From: Catenovulum sediminis
Lineage (GTDB): Bacteria > Pseudomonadota > Gammaproteobacteria > Enterobacterales > Alteromonadaceae
DNA: 64,000 bases
Direction of reading: 5' to 3'
NCBI RefSeq assembly: GCF_007289895.1
Contig: NZ_CP041660.1
Coordinates: forward strand, 3,286,001-3,350,000
The position numbers and the translations under genes were made by a program. This document shows, piece by piece, positions 45,771 through 56,009 of this stretch. Below the pieces are notes generated by a model, which worked only from the letters and a program-made list of their open reading frames with translations, did no database searches and was not told the DNA's origin. Positions within the stretch are counted from its first letter, which is position 1. Each line of letters begins with the position of its first letter.

Positions 45771-47636
45771 TTACTTTTTAATAAAACGATTGATTTGGTT
45801 TTTTATTCCTTCAGCGTCTAATTCTAAAATCTGGTAAAGTTCGTTTTGTGAACCATGTTTAACAAATTCATCCGGTACACCAATATTAAGTACTTTACAG
45901 GCTTCGCCTAAACCCGCTAATACTTCTAATACTGCGCTGCCTGCACCGCCTTGAATGCAGTTGTCTTCAACTGTAATAATATATTCATGCTGCTGCGCTG
46001 CATTTGTTATGGCTGTTTTGTCTATCGGTTTTACAAAGCGCATGTCATATAAAGTAGCATCTAATTCTTCGGCGGCTTGCTCAGCAAAGTGGCATAAGCT
46101 ACCAAAGTTTAAAATGGCAATTTTTTGCCCGCTGCGTTTTAGCCATGCTTTACCAATTTCTAAGCTTTGCATTTGAGCTTGTATTTCGGCATTTGGACCA
46201 CTGCCTCTTGGGTAGCGCACAACACAAGGTTTTTGGCTGTTGTGGCCGGTATACAGCATTTGTCGGCATTCATTTTCATCAGACGGTGTCATAACGACAA
46301 GATTGGGAATGCAGCGCATAAAGCTGATATCAAATGTCCCCTGATGGGTCGGTCCATCTGCACCGACAATTCCGGCACGATCGACGGCAAATAATACCGG
46401 CAGGTTTTGTAGCGCGACATCATGTATCACTTGATCATAAGCGCGCTGTAAAAAGGTTGAGTATATCGCAACAACGGGTTTTAACCCCTGTATAGCCATA
46501 CCGGCTGCTAATGTCACTGCGTGCTGTTCGGCAATCGCGGTATCAAAATATTGCGCCGGATATTCACGTGAAAAACGCACCATACCTGAGCCTTCACGCA
46601 TGGCAGGTGTGATTGCCATCAGTTTTTTATCGTTTTTTGCCATATCACACAACCAAGTACCAAATACTTTAGAGTAGGTTGGCGAATTGGCTTTTTTTAC
46701 CGGCAATTCACAGCAGGTTAAATCAAATTTAGGTACCGCGTGATAACCAATCGGGTCTTGTTCTGCCGGGTGATAACCTTTACCTTTTTTGGTAACAACA
46801 TGCAATAGTTGTGGGCCTTTTAAGCTGCGCATGTTTTTTAAGGTATCGACCAAAGCATTTACATCGTGTCCATCTATAGGGCCGATATAATTAAAACCTA
46901 ACTCTTCAAAAATGGTGCCCGGTGCTATCATGCCTTTTAAATGTTCTTCTGCACGACTGGCTAATTCTTTAATGGGTGGTACGTTGCTGAGTATTTTTTT
47001 ACCACTTTCGCGAAACGAGGTGTAAACAGAGCCGGATAATAATTTGGCTAAATGATTATTCAGTGCACCAACATTTTCCGATATCGACATGTCATTGTCA
47101 TTTAAGATAACCAGCATGTTTTTATCTAAATCACCCGCGTGGTTTAATGCTTCAAACGCCATGCCGGCTGTCATTGCACCATCACCAATTACCGCAACAA
47201 CCTGTCGGCCAGCTTTTTCTTTTTCTGCCGCTATCGCCATGCCTAACGCTGCGCTGATAGAAGTTGAAGAATGACCCACACTCAGTGGATCATATTCACT
47301 CTCTTCACGCCACGGGAAGGGGTGTAATCCGTTTAACTGGCGTATGGTATGAATTTGATCGCGTCTGCCGGTTAGTATTTTATGCGGGTAGGCTTGATGA
47401 CCAACATCCCATATTAGTTGGTCAAACGGCGTTTTATAAACATAATGCAATGCAATCGTAAGTTCGACCGTACCTAAGCCGGAAGCAAAATGACCACTGC
47501 TCTGGCTTACCGATGCCAGTAAATATTCGCGCAATTCAGTTGCGACTTCAGATAACTCAGACAAAGGTAAGCTGCGTAAGTCTTCTGGCTCGTTAATCAA
47601 TCTTAGTCTGGGGTAATTATTTATATTAATAGTCAT
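45771..47636 (-). CDS. dxs: 1-deoxy-D-xylulose-5-phosphate synthase
   Basis: A 621-residue thiamine diphosphate enzyme that condenses pyruvate and glyceraldehyde 3-phosphate, the first step of the MEP isoprenoid pathway; it also feeds thiamine and pyridoxal synthesis. The ThDP motif is [22 protein letters not shown], with HDLxxD-like DGHDV and [15 protein letters not shown] downstream. The start lies 8 bases after the ispA stop. Confidence 0.97.
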   Translation of the reverse strand: MTININNYPRLRLINEPEDLRSLPLSELSEVATELREYLLASVSQSSGHFASGLGTVELTIALHYVYKTPFDQLIWDVGHQAYPHKILTGRRDQIHTIRQLNGLHPFPWREESEYDPLSVGHSSTSISAALGMAIAAEKEKAGRQVVAVIGDGAMTAGMAFEALNHAGDLDKNMLVILNDNDMSISENVGALNNHLAKLLSGSVYTSFRESGKKILSNVPPIKELASRAEEHLKGMIAPGTIFEELGFNYIGPIDGHDVNALVDTLKNMRSLKGPQLLHVVTKKGKGYHPAEQDPIGYHAVPKFDLTCCELPVKKANSPTYSKVFGTWLCDMAKNDKKLMAITPAMREGSGMVRFSREYPAQYFDTAIAEQHAVTLAAGMAIQGLKPVVAIYSTFLQRAYDQVIHDVALQNLPVLFAVDRAGIVGADGPTHQGTFDISFMRCIPNLVVMTPSDENECRQMLYTGHNSQKPCVVRYPRGSGPNAEIQAQMQSLEIGKAWLKRSGQKIAILNFGSLCHFAEQAAEELDATLYDMRFVKPIDKTAITNAAQQHEYIITVEDNCIQGGAGSAVLEVLAGLGEACKVLNIGVPDEFVKHGSQNELYQILELDAEGIKNQINRFIKK

Positions 47637-47644
47637 TGCTCAGA

Positions 47645-48529
47645 TCAGTGCTGTCTTTGTACGATAAACCGCGCGAAATTAAATAGTGATTGCGTATTGT
47701 AGGGGAGATCGCGAATTTGCTCTAGTGCTGATTGATATACTTGTTCAGCTTTTTCGATTGCTTGTTCTAATCCTAACAATCCGGGGTAGGTACTTTTGTT
47801 TAATTTTTCATCCGAGCCTTGCGGTTTTCCCAAGGCTTCAGTGCTGGCGGTTACATCTAAAATGTCATCCTGAATCTGAAACGCTAAGCCTAACTGCTGC
47901 GCAAACTCATCAAACTGTTTCATATGTTCTGCCGGTAAGTCGGGTTTTGCAAGACAGGCTAGACTTACGGCAGCACGCAGCAAAGCGCCGGTTTTTAAAT
48001 GATGAATTTTTTCTAATTCAGCTAAGCTGATTTGGCTGTTTTCGGCTGCTAAATCAAGCGCCTGTCCTGAGCACATGCCATAATAGCCAGCGTGACGGCT
48101 AAGCTCTTTTATCCAGTTAACTTTGATACTGTCGTTTACACCGGCATTGGCGATGGTTTCATAGGCGAGTGTTTGTAATGCGTCACCGGCTAAGATGGCG
48201 GTTGCTTCATCAAATTCAATATGACAAGTTGGCTTGCCTCGGCGTAAATCGTCGTCATCCATTGCGGGTAGGTCGTCATGTACCAATGAGTAAGAATGAA
48301 TGCACTCTAATGCAATGGCCGCCGGAATGATTGTTTGCGTTGAAATACCCAATGCTTGCGCAACTAAACTCATCAAATAAGGACGTACACGTTTGCCCCC
48401 ATTGGTTAAGCTGTACAGCATAGCCTGATGCAATATAGGCGATCTGTCTGCTGGGATTTGTTGAAAAAGTTCGGCTAAAGTTTGATTAAACTCCGCTTGA
48501 AACTTTTTTATATCAGATTCAATTGTCAT
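47645..48529 (-). CDS. ispA: Farnesyl diphosphate synthase
   Basis: A 294-residue prenyl transferase. Both Asp-rich motifs are seen: DDLPAMDDDDLRRG (first) and QIQDDILDV (second). It makes C15 diphosphate from the products of the MEP pathway. It overlaps xseB by 4 bases and precedes dxs, the conserved xseB-ispA-dxs operon. Confidence 0.96.
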   Translation of the reverse strand: MTIESDIKKFQAEFNQTLAELFQQIPADRSPILHQAMLYSLTNGGKRVRPYLMSLVAQALGISTQTIIPAAIALECIHSYSLVHDDLPAMDDDDLRRGKPTCHIEFDEATAILAGDALQTLAYETIANAGVNDSIKVNWIKELSRHAGYYGMCSGQALDLAAENSQISLAELEKIHHLKTGALLRAAVSLACLAKPDLPAEHMKQFDEFAQQLGLAFQIQDDILDVTASTEALGKPQGSDEKLNKSTYPGLLGLEQAIEKAEQVYQSALEQIRDLPYNTQSLFNFARFIVQRQH

Positions 48530-48774
48530 TTAATCAGGCTCTGTGGGTCGACATCTACAAGCTCATTATTGCCGTTTTTTTGCTGCAGTATTTTTATTTT
48601 TTGCTCTGCTTGTTCTAGCTTTTGCTGGCTGGCGCGAACCAAAGCTACACCGCGCTCGTATTGTTTCAAAGCCTCTTCTAATGGCAATTCGCCTTGTTCC
48701 ATTTGTTGAACAAGTTTTTCTAACTCATCTATATTATCTTCCAAAGACATATTTTCAGGTTTTTTAGCGGCCAT
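48526..48774 (-). CDS. xseB: Exodeoxyribonuclease VII small subunit
   Basis: An 82-residue helical protein with the family pattern LEDNIDELEKLVQQMEQGEL and YERGVALVRASQQKLEQAEQ. It partners XseA (elsewhere) in degrading single-stranded DNA. It is the first gene of the operon and divergent from pomA; the 195 bases between them hold both promoters. Confidence 0.95.
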   Translation of the reverse strand: MAAKKPENMSLEDNIDELEKLVQQMEQGELPLEEALKQYERGVALVRASQQKLEQAEQKIKILQQKNGNNELVDVDPQSLIK

Positions 48775-48969
48775 AATTTATTCCTACTTTTAAAATCGGC
48801 GAAACACTACAACAGGCTGGGTAAATGGTCAATTTAAAGTGTTGGATAAAATAGCTAATTTTATGAAAAAGCTAAACATTCATCTGTTATTGTCGATAAT
48901 TGAGTTAAACTTATAAAATAAAAATAAATCTATGTTCAGTTCGAACACCATTTTTGCTTGGAGGAATGC

Positions 48970-49728
48970 GTGGATCTAGCAACGGTAATTGGTCTTGTCG
49001 GGGCGATCGCCTTTATCGTGATGGCGATGATATTAGGCGGTGATTTAACCATGTTTTTCGATGTCCCGTCTGTGCTCATCGTATTTTGTGGTTCATTATT
49101 CGTTGTGTTGGCTAATTTTACAATGGGCCAGTTTTTTGGCATCGGTAAAATTATGGGTAAGGCTTTTATGTTTAAAATCGAAAGCCCTGAAGAATTAATT
49201 GAAAAATCAGTTGAAATGGCCGATGCAGCGCGTAAAGGTGGTTTTTTAGCATTAGAAGAAGCGCAAATAGATAATCCTTTTATGCGCAAAGGCGTTGATA
49301 TGTTAGTCGATGGTCATGATGGGGATGTTGTTAAAGCAACCTTGGCTAAAGACATTGAATTGACAACTGAACGACATGAAGCGGGTATTGGTTTATTAAA
49401 AGCACTGGGTGATGTTGCACCTGCAATGGGCATGATAGGCACATTGATTGGTTTGGTTGCTATGTTATCAAACATGGATGACCCTAAAGCGATTGGTCCT
49501 GCGATGGCCGTTGCTTTGCTAACTACTTTATATGGTGCTTTTTTAGCGAACGTAATTGCTTTACCATTGGCGGCTAAATTAACGCTTAGAAAAGAAGAAG
49601 AAAAACTAAATCAGAGCCTTATTTTAGACGCTATTTTAGGCATTCAAGATGGACAAAACCCAAGGGTCATTGAAGGTGTTTTGAAAAACTACTTGGCCGA
49701 GTCTAAACGCAAAGTAGGCGAGGAATAA
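48970..49728 (+). CDS. pomA: Flagellar motor stator protein PomA (sodium type)
   Basis: A 252-residue inner-membrane protein with four helices. The start is GTG (MDLATVIGLVGAIAF), with GGAGG 5 bases upstream; a TTG four codons earlier overlaps that site. Resemblance to Vibrio PomA is strong (AFMFKIESPEELIEK, DVAPAMGMIGTLIGLVAMLSNMDDP). With PomB it forms the Na+-driven stator that turns the polar flagellum. pomB starts 2 bases after its stop. Confidence 0.95.
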   Translation: MDLATVIGLVGAIAFIVMAMILGGDLTMFFDVPSVLIVFCGSLFVVLANFTMGQFFGIGKIMGKAFMFKIESPEELIEKSVEMADAARKGGFLALEEAQIDNPFMRKGVDMLVDGHDGDVVKATLAKDIELTTERHEAGIGLLKALGDVAPAMGMIGTLIGLVAMLSNMDDPKAIGPAMAVALLTTLYGAFLANVIALPLAAKLTLRKEEEKLNQSLILDAILGIQDGQNPRVIEGVLKNYLAESKRKVGEE

Positions 49729-49729
49729 A

Positions 49730-50659
49730 ATGGCTGAAGATTGCCCTCCCTGTAAAAAATGTCCTCCCCCCGGTTTGCCCGCGTGGATGGGGACATTTGC
49801 TGATTTGATGTCGTTGTTGATGTGCTTTTTCGTACTCTTGCTTGCATTCTCTGAAATGGATGTCCTTAAATTTAAGCAAATTGCAGGTTCGATGAAGTTT
49901 GCATTCGGTGTGCAAAATAAACTGGAAATAAAAGATATTCCTAAAGGGACATCTGTTATTGCACAAGAATTTCGCCCCGGTCGCCCTGATCCAACACCAA
50001 TTGAAACCATTCAGCAGCAAACTGTTGAAATGACACAACAAACCTTAGAGTTTGAAGCGGGGGATGAAGATTCATCGGGTGGTCGTCAAAAACAACGCGG
50101 TGATCAGCGTGGCGGTACTGCTTCTGACACTGCAAACCAACAGTCTTCAACTGCTGAGTCGCAAGCCGCAGCAGAAGAAATCAGTGAGCTGGTGAAAAAA
50201 ATTGCCCAGCAATTAGAAGAGCAAATTGTCGATGGTGCGATTGAGCTAGAATCGCTCGGTCAGCAAATTATTATTCGTATCCGTGAGAACGGCGCATTTC
50301 CATCTGGCTCAGCATTTTTACAGTCTCAATTTAAACCAATTATTCAGCAAGTTGCTAAGCTACTGACTCAGGTGCCGGGCGAAATAACTGTATCCGGGCA
50401 TACAGACAATCAGAACGTTGTATCAGAGTTATATGCTTCAAACTGGGAATTATCGAGTAAACGAGCGGTGGCTGTTGCACATGAAATGGTGCGAACCCCG
50501 GGTTTTGATGCCAATAGATTGGTCGTTGTTGGCCATGCTGATACGAGACCTTTAGTACCGAATAATTCAGTAGAAAACCGCAGACGTAATCGAAGGGTTG
50601 AAATCTCGATTATGCAAGGTAAAGCTAAAGAGTCAGATCCCATCACGGTTTCGCCATAA
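49730..50659 (+). CDS. pomB: Flagellar motor stator protein PomB (sodium type)
   Basis: A 309-residue protein with one N-terminal membrane helix and a C-terminal OmpA-type peptidoglycan-binding domain (about 170-300, VSGHTDNQNVV). The ion-binding Asp is Asp25 in WMGTFADLMSLLMCFFVLLL. The N-terminus is Cys/Pro-rich (CPPCKKCPPPG), as in Vibrio PomB. It anchors the stator to the cell wall. Na+ use is inferred from the PomAB-type sequence. Confidence 0.95.
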   Translation: MAEDCPPCKKCPPPGLPAWMGTFADLMSLLMCFFVLLLAFSEMDVLKFKQIAGSMKFAFGVQNKLEIKDIPKGTSVIAQEFRPGRPDPTPIETIQQQTVEMTQQTLEFEAGDEDSSGGRQKQRGDQRGGTASDTANQQSSTAESQAAAEEISELVKKIAQQLEEQIVDGAIELESLGQQIIIRIRENGAFPSGSAFLQSQFKPIIQQVAKLLTQVPGEITVSGHTDNQNVVSELYASNWELSSKRAVAVAHEMVRTPGFDANRLVVVGHADTRPLVPNNSVENRRRNRRVEISIMQGKAKESDPITVSP

Positions 50660-50680
50660 ATTTACACTGTAATCCATTTT

Positions 50681-50703
50681 GTCTGTCACATTTTGTGACA
50701 GAC
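50681..50703. repeat. Perfect 10-bp hairpin downstream of pomB
   Basis: GTCTGTCACA (50681-50690), loop TTT, TGTGACAGAC (50694-50703). There is no T run after it on the plus strand, so it is a poor intrinsic terminator; it may stabilise the pomAB mRNA end or bind a regulator. A TATAAT at 50751-50756 further on is a candidate -10 for thiI. Confidence 0.6.
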
Positions 50704-50795
50704 AAGTAGTCTAATTTGAAAAAGGCATTCTTTATCTTTGATAAAATCTGTATAATCGTCAGCCAATTTTTCGCTTGAAGTCAGCTTTGCATAAT

Positions 50796-52247
50796 ATGAT
50801 TAAATTTATAGTTAAAATGCACCCCGAAATTTCGATTAAAAGTCGTTCGGTGCGCATCCGGTTTACCAAAATTCTTGAAAGCAATATTAAAAATGTACTG
50901 CGTAAAGTTGACGAAAAAGCTTGGGTTCAAAAACAATGGGATTGTGTAGAGGCACGTGTCAGTGATGATAAGCGTGAAATTGCAATTGAACGCTTGCAGT
51001 GTATTCCTGGCGTAACCTCGTTTGCCGAGGTACAGCAGTCTCCTTTTGTTTCTTTTGACGAAACCTGCGAAAAAATTCTATCTATATATGCATCACAAAT
51101 TGAACATAAAAGTTTTTGTGTGCGGGTTAGGCGTCGTGGTAAACACGACTTTACCTCTAAAGATTTAGAGCAATATGTAGGTGGCGCATTAAATCAAAAG
51201 GTAGAGTCAGCGCGAGTACAGCTTAAAAAACCTGAAGTTGAAATTAATTTAGAGGTTGCTAACGATCAGCTCTTTTTGATTGGTACCCGATACAAGGGGC
51301 TAGGTGGTTTCCCGATTGCGACACAAGATGAAACCATTTCGCTGATCTCTGGTGGGTTTGACTCAGGTGTGGCTAGTTTTTTAACCATGCGCCGTGGGAT
51401 TAAAACGCATTTTTTGTTTTTCAATTTAGGGGGGGCAGCGCACGAGATAGGGGTTAAACAAGTCTCTTATTTTTTGTGGGCTAAGTACGGCATATCTCAT
51501 CGTGTAAAGTTTATTTCAGTTGATTTTCAACCGGTCGTGGCTGAAATATTAGAAACGATAGACTCAGGTTTAATGGGCGTTGTATTAAAGCGTATGATGT
51601 TGCGGGCGGCTAGTTTAGTTGCCGAGCGCATGAATATTAAAGCGGTCGTAACCGGTGAAGCCTTGGGCCAAGTATCAAGCCAAACTTTATCAAACTTAAG
51701 TTTAATTGATAAAGTGACAGATACACTGGTTGTGCGCCCTTTGGTTACCATGGACAAGCAGGATATTATTGATTTAGCCCGTCAAATTGGTACTGAAGAT
51801 TTTGCTAAAACAATGCCTGAATATTGTGGGGTTATCTCACAACGACCCAATATCGCAGCGCCTGAACATAAAGTATTGGCCGCTGAAGATTGTTTTCACA
51901 TGCCCCTTATCGAGCAAGTGGTAGATGAGGCCAAGGTTTACGATATCCGACAGTTAAAAACCGAAACACAAGAGGTGGTTTCTGAAGTCGAGTCGCTAAC
52001 TGAGGTCGCTGAAAATCAGGTGATTATCGATGTGCGCTCAGTTGAAGAAGAAGAATTAGAGCCTTTAGATATTGAGAATGTCGAAGTGTTGCATATTCCA
52101 TTTTTTAAGTTGGCGACTCAATTTCCTGATTTACAGCAAGATAAAGAGTATTTGTTGTATTGTAAAAAAGGGGTTATGAGCCGATTGCAAGCGCTTTATT
52201 TGATTGAGCAAGGCTATAAAAACGTTAAGCTTTTTCAACCTGTTTAA
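50796..52247 (+). CDS. thiI: tRNA 4-thiouridine synthase / thiazole sulfurtransferase ThiI
   Basis: A 483-residue enzyme that adds sulfur to U8 of tRNA and helps make the thiazole of thiamine. Domains are a ferredoxin-like and THUMP region (about 1-165), a PP-loop (SLISGGFDSGVAS) and a C-terminal rhodanese domain with the persulfide Cys456 in YCKKGVMSR, at the same position as in E. coli; MPEYCGVIS holds the second catalytic Cys. I start at ATG 50796 (MIKFIVKMHPEISIKS); a TTG seven codons upstream is less likely. Its last 23 bases overlap convergent panE. Confidence 0.96.
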   Translation: MIKFIVKMHPEISIKSRSVRIRFTKILESNIKNVLRKVDEKAWVQKQWDCVEARVSDDKREIAIERLQCIPGVTSFAEVQQSPFVSFDETCEKILSIYASQIEHKSFCVRVRRRGKHDFTSKDLEQYVGGALNQKVESARVQLKKPEVEINLEVANDQLFLIGTRYKGLGGFPIATQDETISLISGGFDSGVASFLTMRRGIKTHFLFFNLGGAAHEIGVKQVSYFLWAKYGISHRVKFISVDFQPVVAEILETIDSGLMGVVLKRMMLRAASLVAERMNIKAVVTGEALGQVSSQTLSNLSLIDKVTDTLVVRPLVTMDKQDIIDLARQIGTEDFAKTMPEYCGVISQRPNIAAPEHKVLAAEDCFHMPLIEQVVDEAKVYDIRQLKTETQEVVSEVESLTEVAENQVIIDVRSVEEEELEPLDIENVEVLHIPFFKLATQFPDLQQDKEYLLYCKKGVMSRLQALYLIEQGYKNVKLFQPV

Positions 52248-53130
52248 GCTGTTGGTAAAGTGATAAGTGGCAAGGCAGTACTAAATTGTATTGCTTTGCC
52301 TGTTGTAATAAGTAGCCTGTAATAAAATCTATTTCTGTTTTGCGCTGGTGCGCGACATCCTGTTGCATCGATGAGTAATTTTCCGCCGTATTTTCGATAA
52401 CCTGATAAACTGTGCTGTTTAGCTGAGAATGGTTAAAAGGCAATTTTAAACAAACACTCAATTGCATAATTTCATCTATTAATTTTTCTACATGCGCCGA
52501 ATAGCGAGGCGATCTGAGTTCACCATTTTTTATATTATTAACAGCAGTCAGTGGATTGATCACTGAATTGATAAACAATTTAAGCCATAACCTGTTTTCA
52601 ATATCTGTCACCCAACTGGCTTGTTGCCAGCTATTGATAAGGCCTTGCAATAAAGCAGGGCATTCAGCTGTATTCTTTAAGCAGCCAAATACAGTTTCGC
52701 CAATACCTGTTTGTATTATATTGAATTTTTCTTTAGAAAAAGCTGCATAGGTTGTGCTGGCGAGAAGCACGTGCGCTGACGGAAATATTTTATGTGCCGA
52801 GCTAACCGTCCCCATGCCATTATGTAGCAGGACAATATGTGCATTTTTAGCGAGCGAGAATTTTTGTTTAACTTGGCTAAGTGCAGCTTCAACCTGATAA
52901 GATTTGACCGCCAATAACAATAGTTCGATGGGGCTTTCGTCATTGGTTTTTAATGGTAAATCAATGTGATGCTCAGAACCGTTGAAATCGGTGAACAAAA
53001 GACATTTTTTTGGTAACGCGGTAGTGGCGATATCTTGTGCGCGCAGCAATACCTCAAAAGGTATTTGCTGTTTATAACATTGATAAATTACGGTCGCGCT
53101 TATCGCGCCACAACCCACGATAGTAAGCAT
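52225..53130 (-). CDS. panE: 2-dehydropantoate 2-reductase
   Basis: A 301-residue NADPH-dependent enzyme of pantothenate (CoA) synthesis. The Rossmann motif is GCGAISA, with the catalytic Lys in WLKLFINSVINPLTA and Glu in SSMQQDVAHQRKTEIDFITGYL. The first Gly-rich loop deviates slightly from GxGAxG in its last residue. It starts inside the end of the VanZ-like gene (31-base overlap), so the two are cotranscribed. Confidence 0.9.
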   Translation of the reverse strand: MLTIVGCGAISATVIYQCYKQQIPFEVLLRAQDIATTALPKKCLLFTDFNGSEHHIDLPLKTNDESPIELLLLAVKSYQVEAALSQVKQKFSLAKNAHIVLLHNGMGTVSSAHKIFPSAHVLLASTTYAAFSKEKFNIIQTGIGETVFGCLKNTAECPALLQGLINSWQQASWVTDIENRLWLKLFINSVINPLTAVNNIKNGELRSPRYSAHVEKLIDEIMQLSVCLKLPFNHSQLNSTVYQVIENTAENYSSMQQDVAHQRKTEIDFITGYLLQQAKQYNLVLPCHLSLYQQLKQVEKA

Positions 53131-53528
53131 GAAAACTTAGTGTTATTGAATATATAAATACTGGTAATACAACCTGCCATATCAAATAGCCAGTCAGCTA
53201 AACTGGCTTGCCTGTCAAAAAATGTACCTTGAATGATTTCTACACCCGCACCATAAAATGCCATAGTAAGAATAATTGCAGCAGCATGAAAATTGCGGTT
53301 TTTATGAAAACTCATTACGGTTAAAAAGGTCAGTCCGGCAAATACGACAAAATGTGCCAGTTTGTCGAAATGCGGAAATAGCACGACCGCATTTGTGTTT
53401 ATAGGTTTAAAAAACAAAAAACTGGCGTATATAAAAGCAACAGTCGTTATAAATTGCCAGCTGACTTGCAGGCGTAAAATTTTAAATATTGATTGCATAA
53501 CAAGATTAATGATTTGATATTTGTACAT
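53100..53528 (-). CDS. VanZ-like membrane protein
   Basis: A 142-residue protein with about four hydrophobic segments and the VanZ-family patterns FDKLAHFVVFAGLTFL and EIIQGTFFDRQASLADWLFDMAGC. The biochemical function of the family is not known; one member gives teicoplanin resistance. An internal ATG at 53498 is an alternative start. It overlaps panE. Confidence 0.8.
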   Translation of the reverse strand: MYKYQIINLVMQSIFKILRLQVSWQFITTVAFIYASFLFFKPINTNAVVLFPHFDKLAHFVVFAGLTFLTVMSFHKNRNFHAAAIILTMAFYGAGVEIIQGTFFDRQASLADWLFDMAGCITSIYIFNNTKFSCLLSWVVAR

Positions 53529-53672
53529 TGTACAGCAATATTTAAAAGTAATGTTAAAAGCACTTAAAAATAAGCTGATTAACCAAGAGTTTTTGGCTAC
53601 AATATAGCGATTTTGCGAAAGAGTCGCGTGATAATATCAAGCCCTCAAAAATAAATACTGGATACCGATTTA

Positions 53673-54743
53673 ATGCTCAAAGATAACCTAAATAATGTAC
53701 ATGTTAATGATGAAAAAGTTTTAATTACGCCGGAAAAGCTTAAAGAAGCTTTACCCGTTTCAGACCGTGCATTAAGTTATATCGCTAACGCAAGACAAAC
53801 TCTTTCTAACATTATTCAAGGGAAAGACAAACGGCTTATCGTTATTAGTGGTCCTTGTTCTATTCATGATGTAGACGCTGCTATTGTTTATGCTAAAAAA
53901 TTAAAAGCACTACATGATGAATTAAAAGACAGTTTGTATATTGTAATGCGCGTTTATTTTGAAAAGCCAAGAACGACCGTTGGCTGGAAAGGGCTTATCA
54001 ATGATCCAAACATCAATGGCAGTTTTAATATTGAAGAGGGGTTGCATAAAGCCCGTAAATTATTAATCGAATTGGCCGATATGGAAATTCCAATGGCTAC
54101 AGAAGCGTTGGATCCAATTAGTCCACAATATTTAGCCGAAATGTTCAGTTGGTCGGCCATTGGAGCACGTACCACTGAATCACAAACGCACAGAGAAATG
54201 GCAAGTGGTTTGTCTATGCCAGTTGGCTTTAAAAATGGCACAGATGGTAGTTTAGACACTGCAATTAATGCGCTTAAATCAGCCGCTTCACCACATAGCT
54301 TCATGGGTATTAATCAGCAAGGTCAAGTTGCCGTAATTTCAACCAGTGGCAATCCAGACGGGCACGTTATTTTACGCGGAGGTAAAGGGCCAAACTATGA
54401 TTCAGCCAATGTTGCTATTTGTGAAGAAAAACTCCGTAAAGCAGGCTTAAATGACGCTTTGATGGTTGATTGTAGTCATGGTAATTCAAATAAAGATTAC
54501 ACTCGTCAACCTTTGGTTGCTAAAGACGTGATGCAGCAAATTGAAACCGGCAACCAGTCTATTATCGGTATTATGTTAGAAAGTCACTTAAATGCGGGTA
54601 ACCAGTCTTCGGATCAATGCATGACAGATATGAAATATGGTGTATCTATTACCGATGCTTGTATTGATTGGCCGACTACCGAAGATTTATTACGTGAAAT
54701 GGCGGTTAAATTAAAACAACCGTTGGCCAATCGAGGCGCTTAA
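53673..54743 (+). CDS. aroF: 3-deoxy-7-phosphoheptulonate synthase, tyrosine-regulated type
   Basis: A 356-residue class I DAHP synthase, the first enzyme of the shikimate pathway. It closely resembles E. coli AroF from the N-terminus on ([57 protein letters not shown]). The N-terminal segment that forms the tyrosine feedback site is present. It is followed 4 bases later by tyrA, as in the E. coli aroF-tyrA operon, which supports feedback by tyrosine. Confidence 0.95.
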   Translation: MLKDNLNNVHVNDEKVLITPEKLKEALPVSDRALSYIANARQTLSNIIQGKDKRLIVISGPCSIHDVDAAIVYAKKLKALHDELKDSLYIVMRVYFEKPRTTVGWKGLINDPNINGSFNIEEGLHKARKLLIELADMEIPMATEALDPISPQYLAEMFSWSAIGARTTESQTHREMASGLSMPVGFKNGTDGSLDTAINALKSAASPHSFMGINQQGQVAVISTSGNPDGHVILRGGKGPNYDSANVAICEEKLRKAGLNDALMVDCSHGNSNKDYTRQPLVAKDVMQQIETGNQSIIGIMLESHLNAGNQSSDQCMTDMKYGVSITDACIDWPTTEDLLREMAVKLKQPLANRGA

Positions 54744-54747
54744 TATA

Positions 54748-55737
54748 ATGCCAAATACACTTGCATCGCAGTTAGAGCAGGTTGAACAGGAAATAGAGCG
54801 TTTAACACAGAAAAAAGCTGAGCTTGAAAAGTTTATTCGCGCTCAGCGTTTGCAAGCTGCTAAGAACAAAAGCTGCCATCAAACGAGAAAAATTACCATC
54901 ATAGGTGGAGAAGGGCGTTTAGGTTCTTTGTTTGTTCGGCTTTTTTCTGAGCATGGTCATCAGGTTCAGGTTTTTGAAAAAGATGACTGGCCCAATGCTC
55001 AACAAAAACTTTCCGGACAAGATTTAGTCCTGGTATCAGTACCTATCAATTTAACCGTTGAGATTATTCATGCGTTGCAAGGGAATTTGGACGAGTCTTG
55101 TATTTTAGCGGATTTAACCAGTATTAAAGCACAACCGGTTGATGCAATGTTAAATGCACATCTAGGCTGTGTCGTTGGTTTACACCCGATGTTTGGCCCT
55201 GACGTTCCTGATATTCATGATCAAGTTGTCGCTTATTGTGCAGGGCGCAAGGTTGAAGAGGCGCAGTGGTTGTTAGATACATTTAAAACCATGGGCGCAA
55301 AATTAAAAGAAGTGGGCGCACAATCGCACGATAAAGCGATGGCGTTTATTCAGGTAATGCGGCACTTCTCTACTTTTGTCTATGGTTTGCATTTACAGCA
55401 AGAAAACCCTCAATTAAAAGAATTAATCGCGTTAAGTTCACCTATCTATCGTCTAGAGTTGGCAATGGTTGGACGGCTGTTTGCTCAGGATGCGCAGTTA
55501 TATGCAGATATTATTTACGCCAATCCAGAGAACTTTAATTTGTTAAAGCGCTTTGTTCAACGTTTTCAAGAAGGTATTCAGCTTTTAGAAAGTGGAGATA
55601 AATCCCTGTTTAAAGAAGAATTTTTTGATGTTAGACGGTGGTTTGGTGAATATGCTGACTATTTCTTGCAAGAAAGTAGGCGGATGTTAGATGCCGCACA
55701 CCAATATACAGATTTAGACGAGACTTCAAATATTTAA
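54748..55737 (+). CDS. tyrA: Prephenate dehydrogenase TyrA lacking the chorismate mutase domain
   Basis: A 329-residue protein. Residues from about 48 on match the prephenate dehydrogenase part of E. coli TyrA: NAD motif GGEGRLG at 53-59, [25 protein letters not shown] and [20 protein letters not shown]. The E. coli protein (373 residues) begins with a chorismate mutase domain of about 90 residues; here only about 45 residues precede the NAD domain, and they form a Glu/Lys/Gln-rich coiled coil without the mutase active-site residues. It should therefore oxidise prephenate but not make it. It is cotranscribed with aroF. Confidence 0.93.
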   Translation: MPNTLASQLEQVEQEIERLTQKKAELEKFIRAQRLQAAKNKSCHQTRKITIIGGEGRLGSLFVRLFSEHGHQVQVFEKDDWPNAQQKLSGQDLVLVSVPINLTVEIIHALQGNLDESCILADLTSIKAQPVDAMLNAHLGCVVGLHPMFGPDVPDIHDQVVAYCAGRKVEEAQWLLDTFKTMGAKLKEVGAQSHDKAMAFIQVMRHFSTFVYGLHLQQENPQLKELIALSSPIYRLELAMVGRLFAQDAQLYADIIYANPENFNLLKRFVQRFQEGIQLLESGDKSLFKEEFFDVRRWFGEYADYFLQESRRMLDAAHQYTDLDETSNI

Positions 55738-55829
55738 TTTTCTGTTAATTTAATGTTGAAAATGTATTCTCTTTGAGTAATTATAGTGAGCGTTTGATTG
55801 TTGACTATAAGATCATTGAGGGACATGAG

Positions 55830-56009
55830 ATGGCATCAACCAATAAAAAAGACAACGAAAAGCACGTTTCTGATTTGTGGATAGCCCTAGGTGTTGGTGT
55901 AGGCTGCACTTTAGGTCTGGCACTTGATAATGTCGCGGTCGGAATTACAATTGGTATCGCTGTTGGGTTTGCAATATCGGCCTCTAAAGCAAACCACATT
56001 CAAGATTAA
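55830..56009 (+). CDS. Small glycine-rich membrane protein
   Basis: A 59-residue protein from the ATG at 55830, preceded by GAGGGA. A charged N-terminus (about 1-15) is followed by two short hydrophobic, Gly-rich segments (IALGVGVGCTLGLAL and ITIGIAVGFAISAS) that look like a glycine-zipper hairpin. A TTG start at 55773 would add 19 residues but has no ribosome site. Its end overlaps the LacI-type gene by 4 bases. Function unknown. Confidence 0.6.
   Translation: MASTNKKDNEKHVSDLWIALGVGVGCTLGLALDNVAVGITIGIAVGFAISASKANHIQD

Noticed and set aside
48958-48969. TTG start for pomA
   Set aside because: It overlaps the GGAGG ribosome site; GTG 48970 gives the canonical MDLAT start.
53521-53534. TGTACATTGTACA upstream of aroF as a TyrR box
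   Set aside because: It does not match TGTAAA-N6-TTTACA and lies over the start of the divergent VanZ-like gene.
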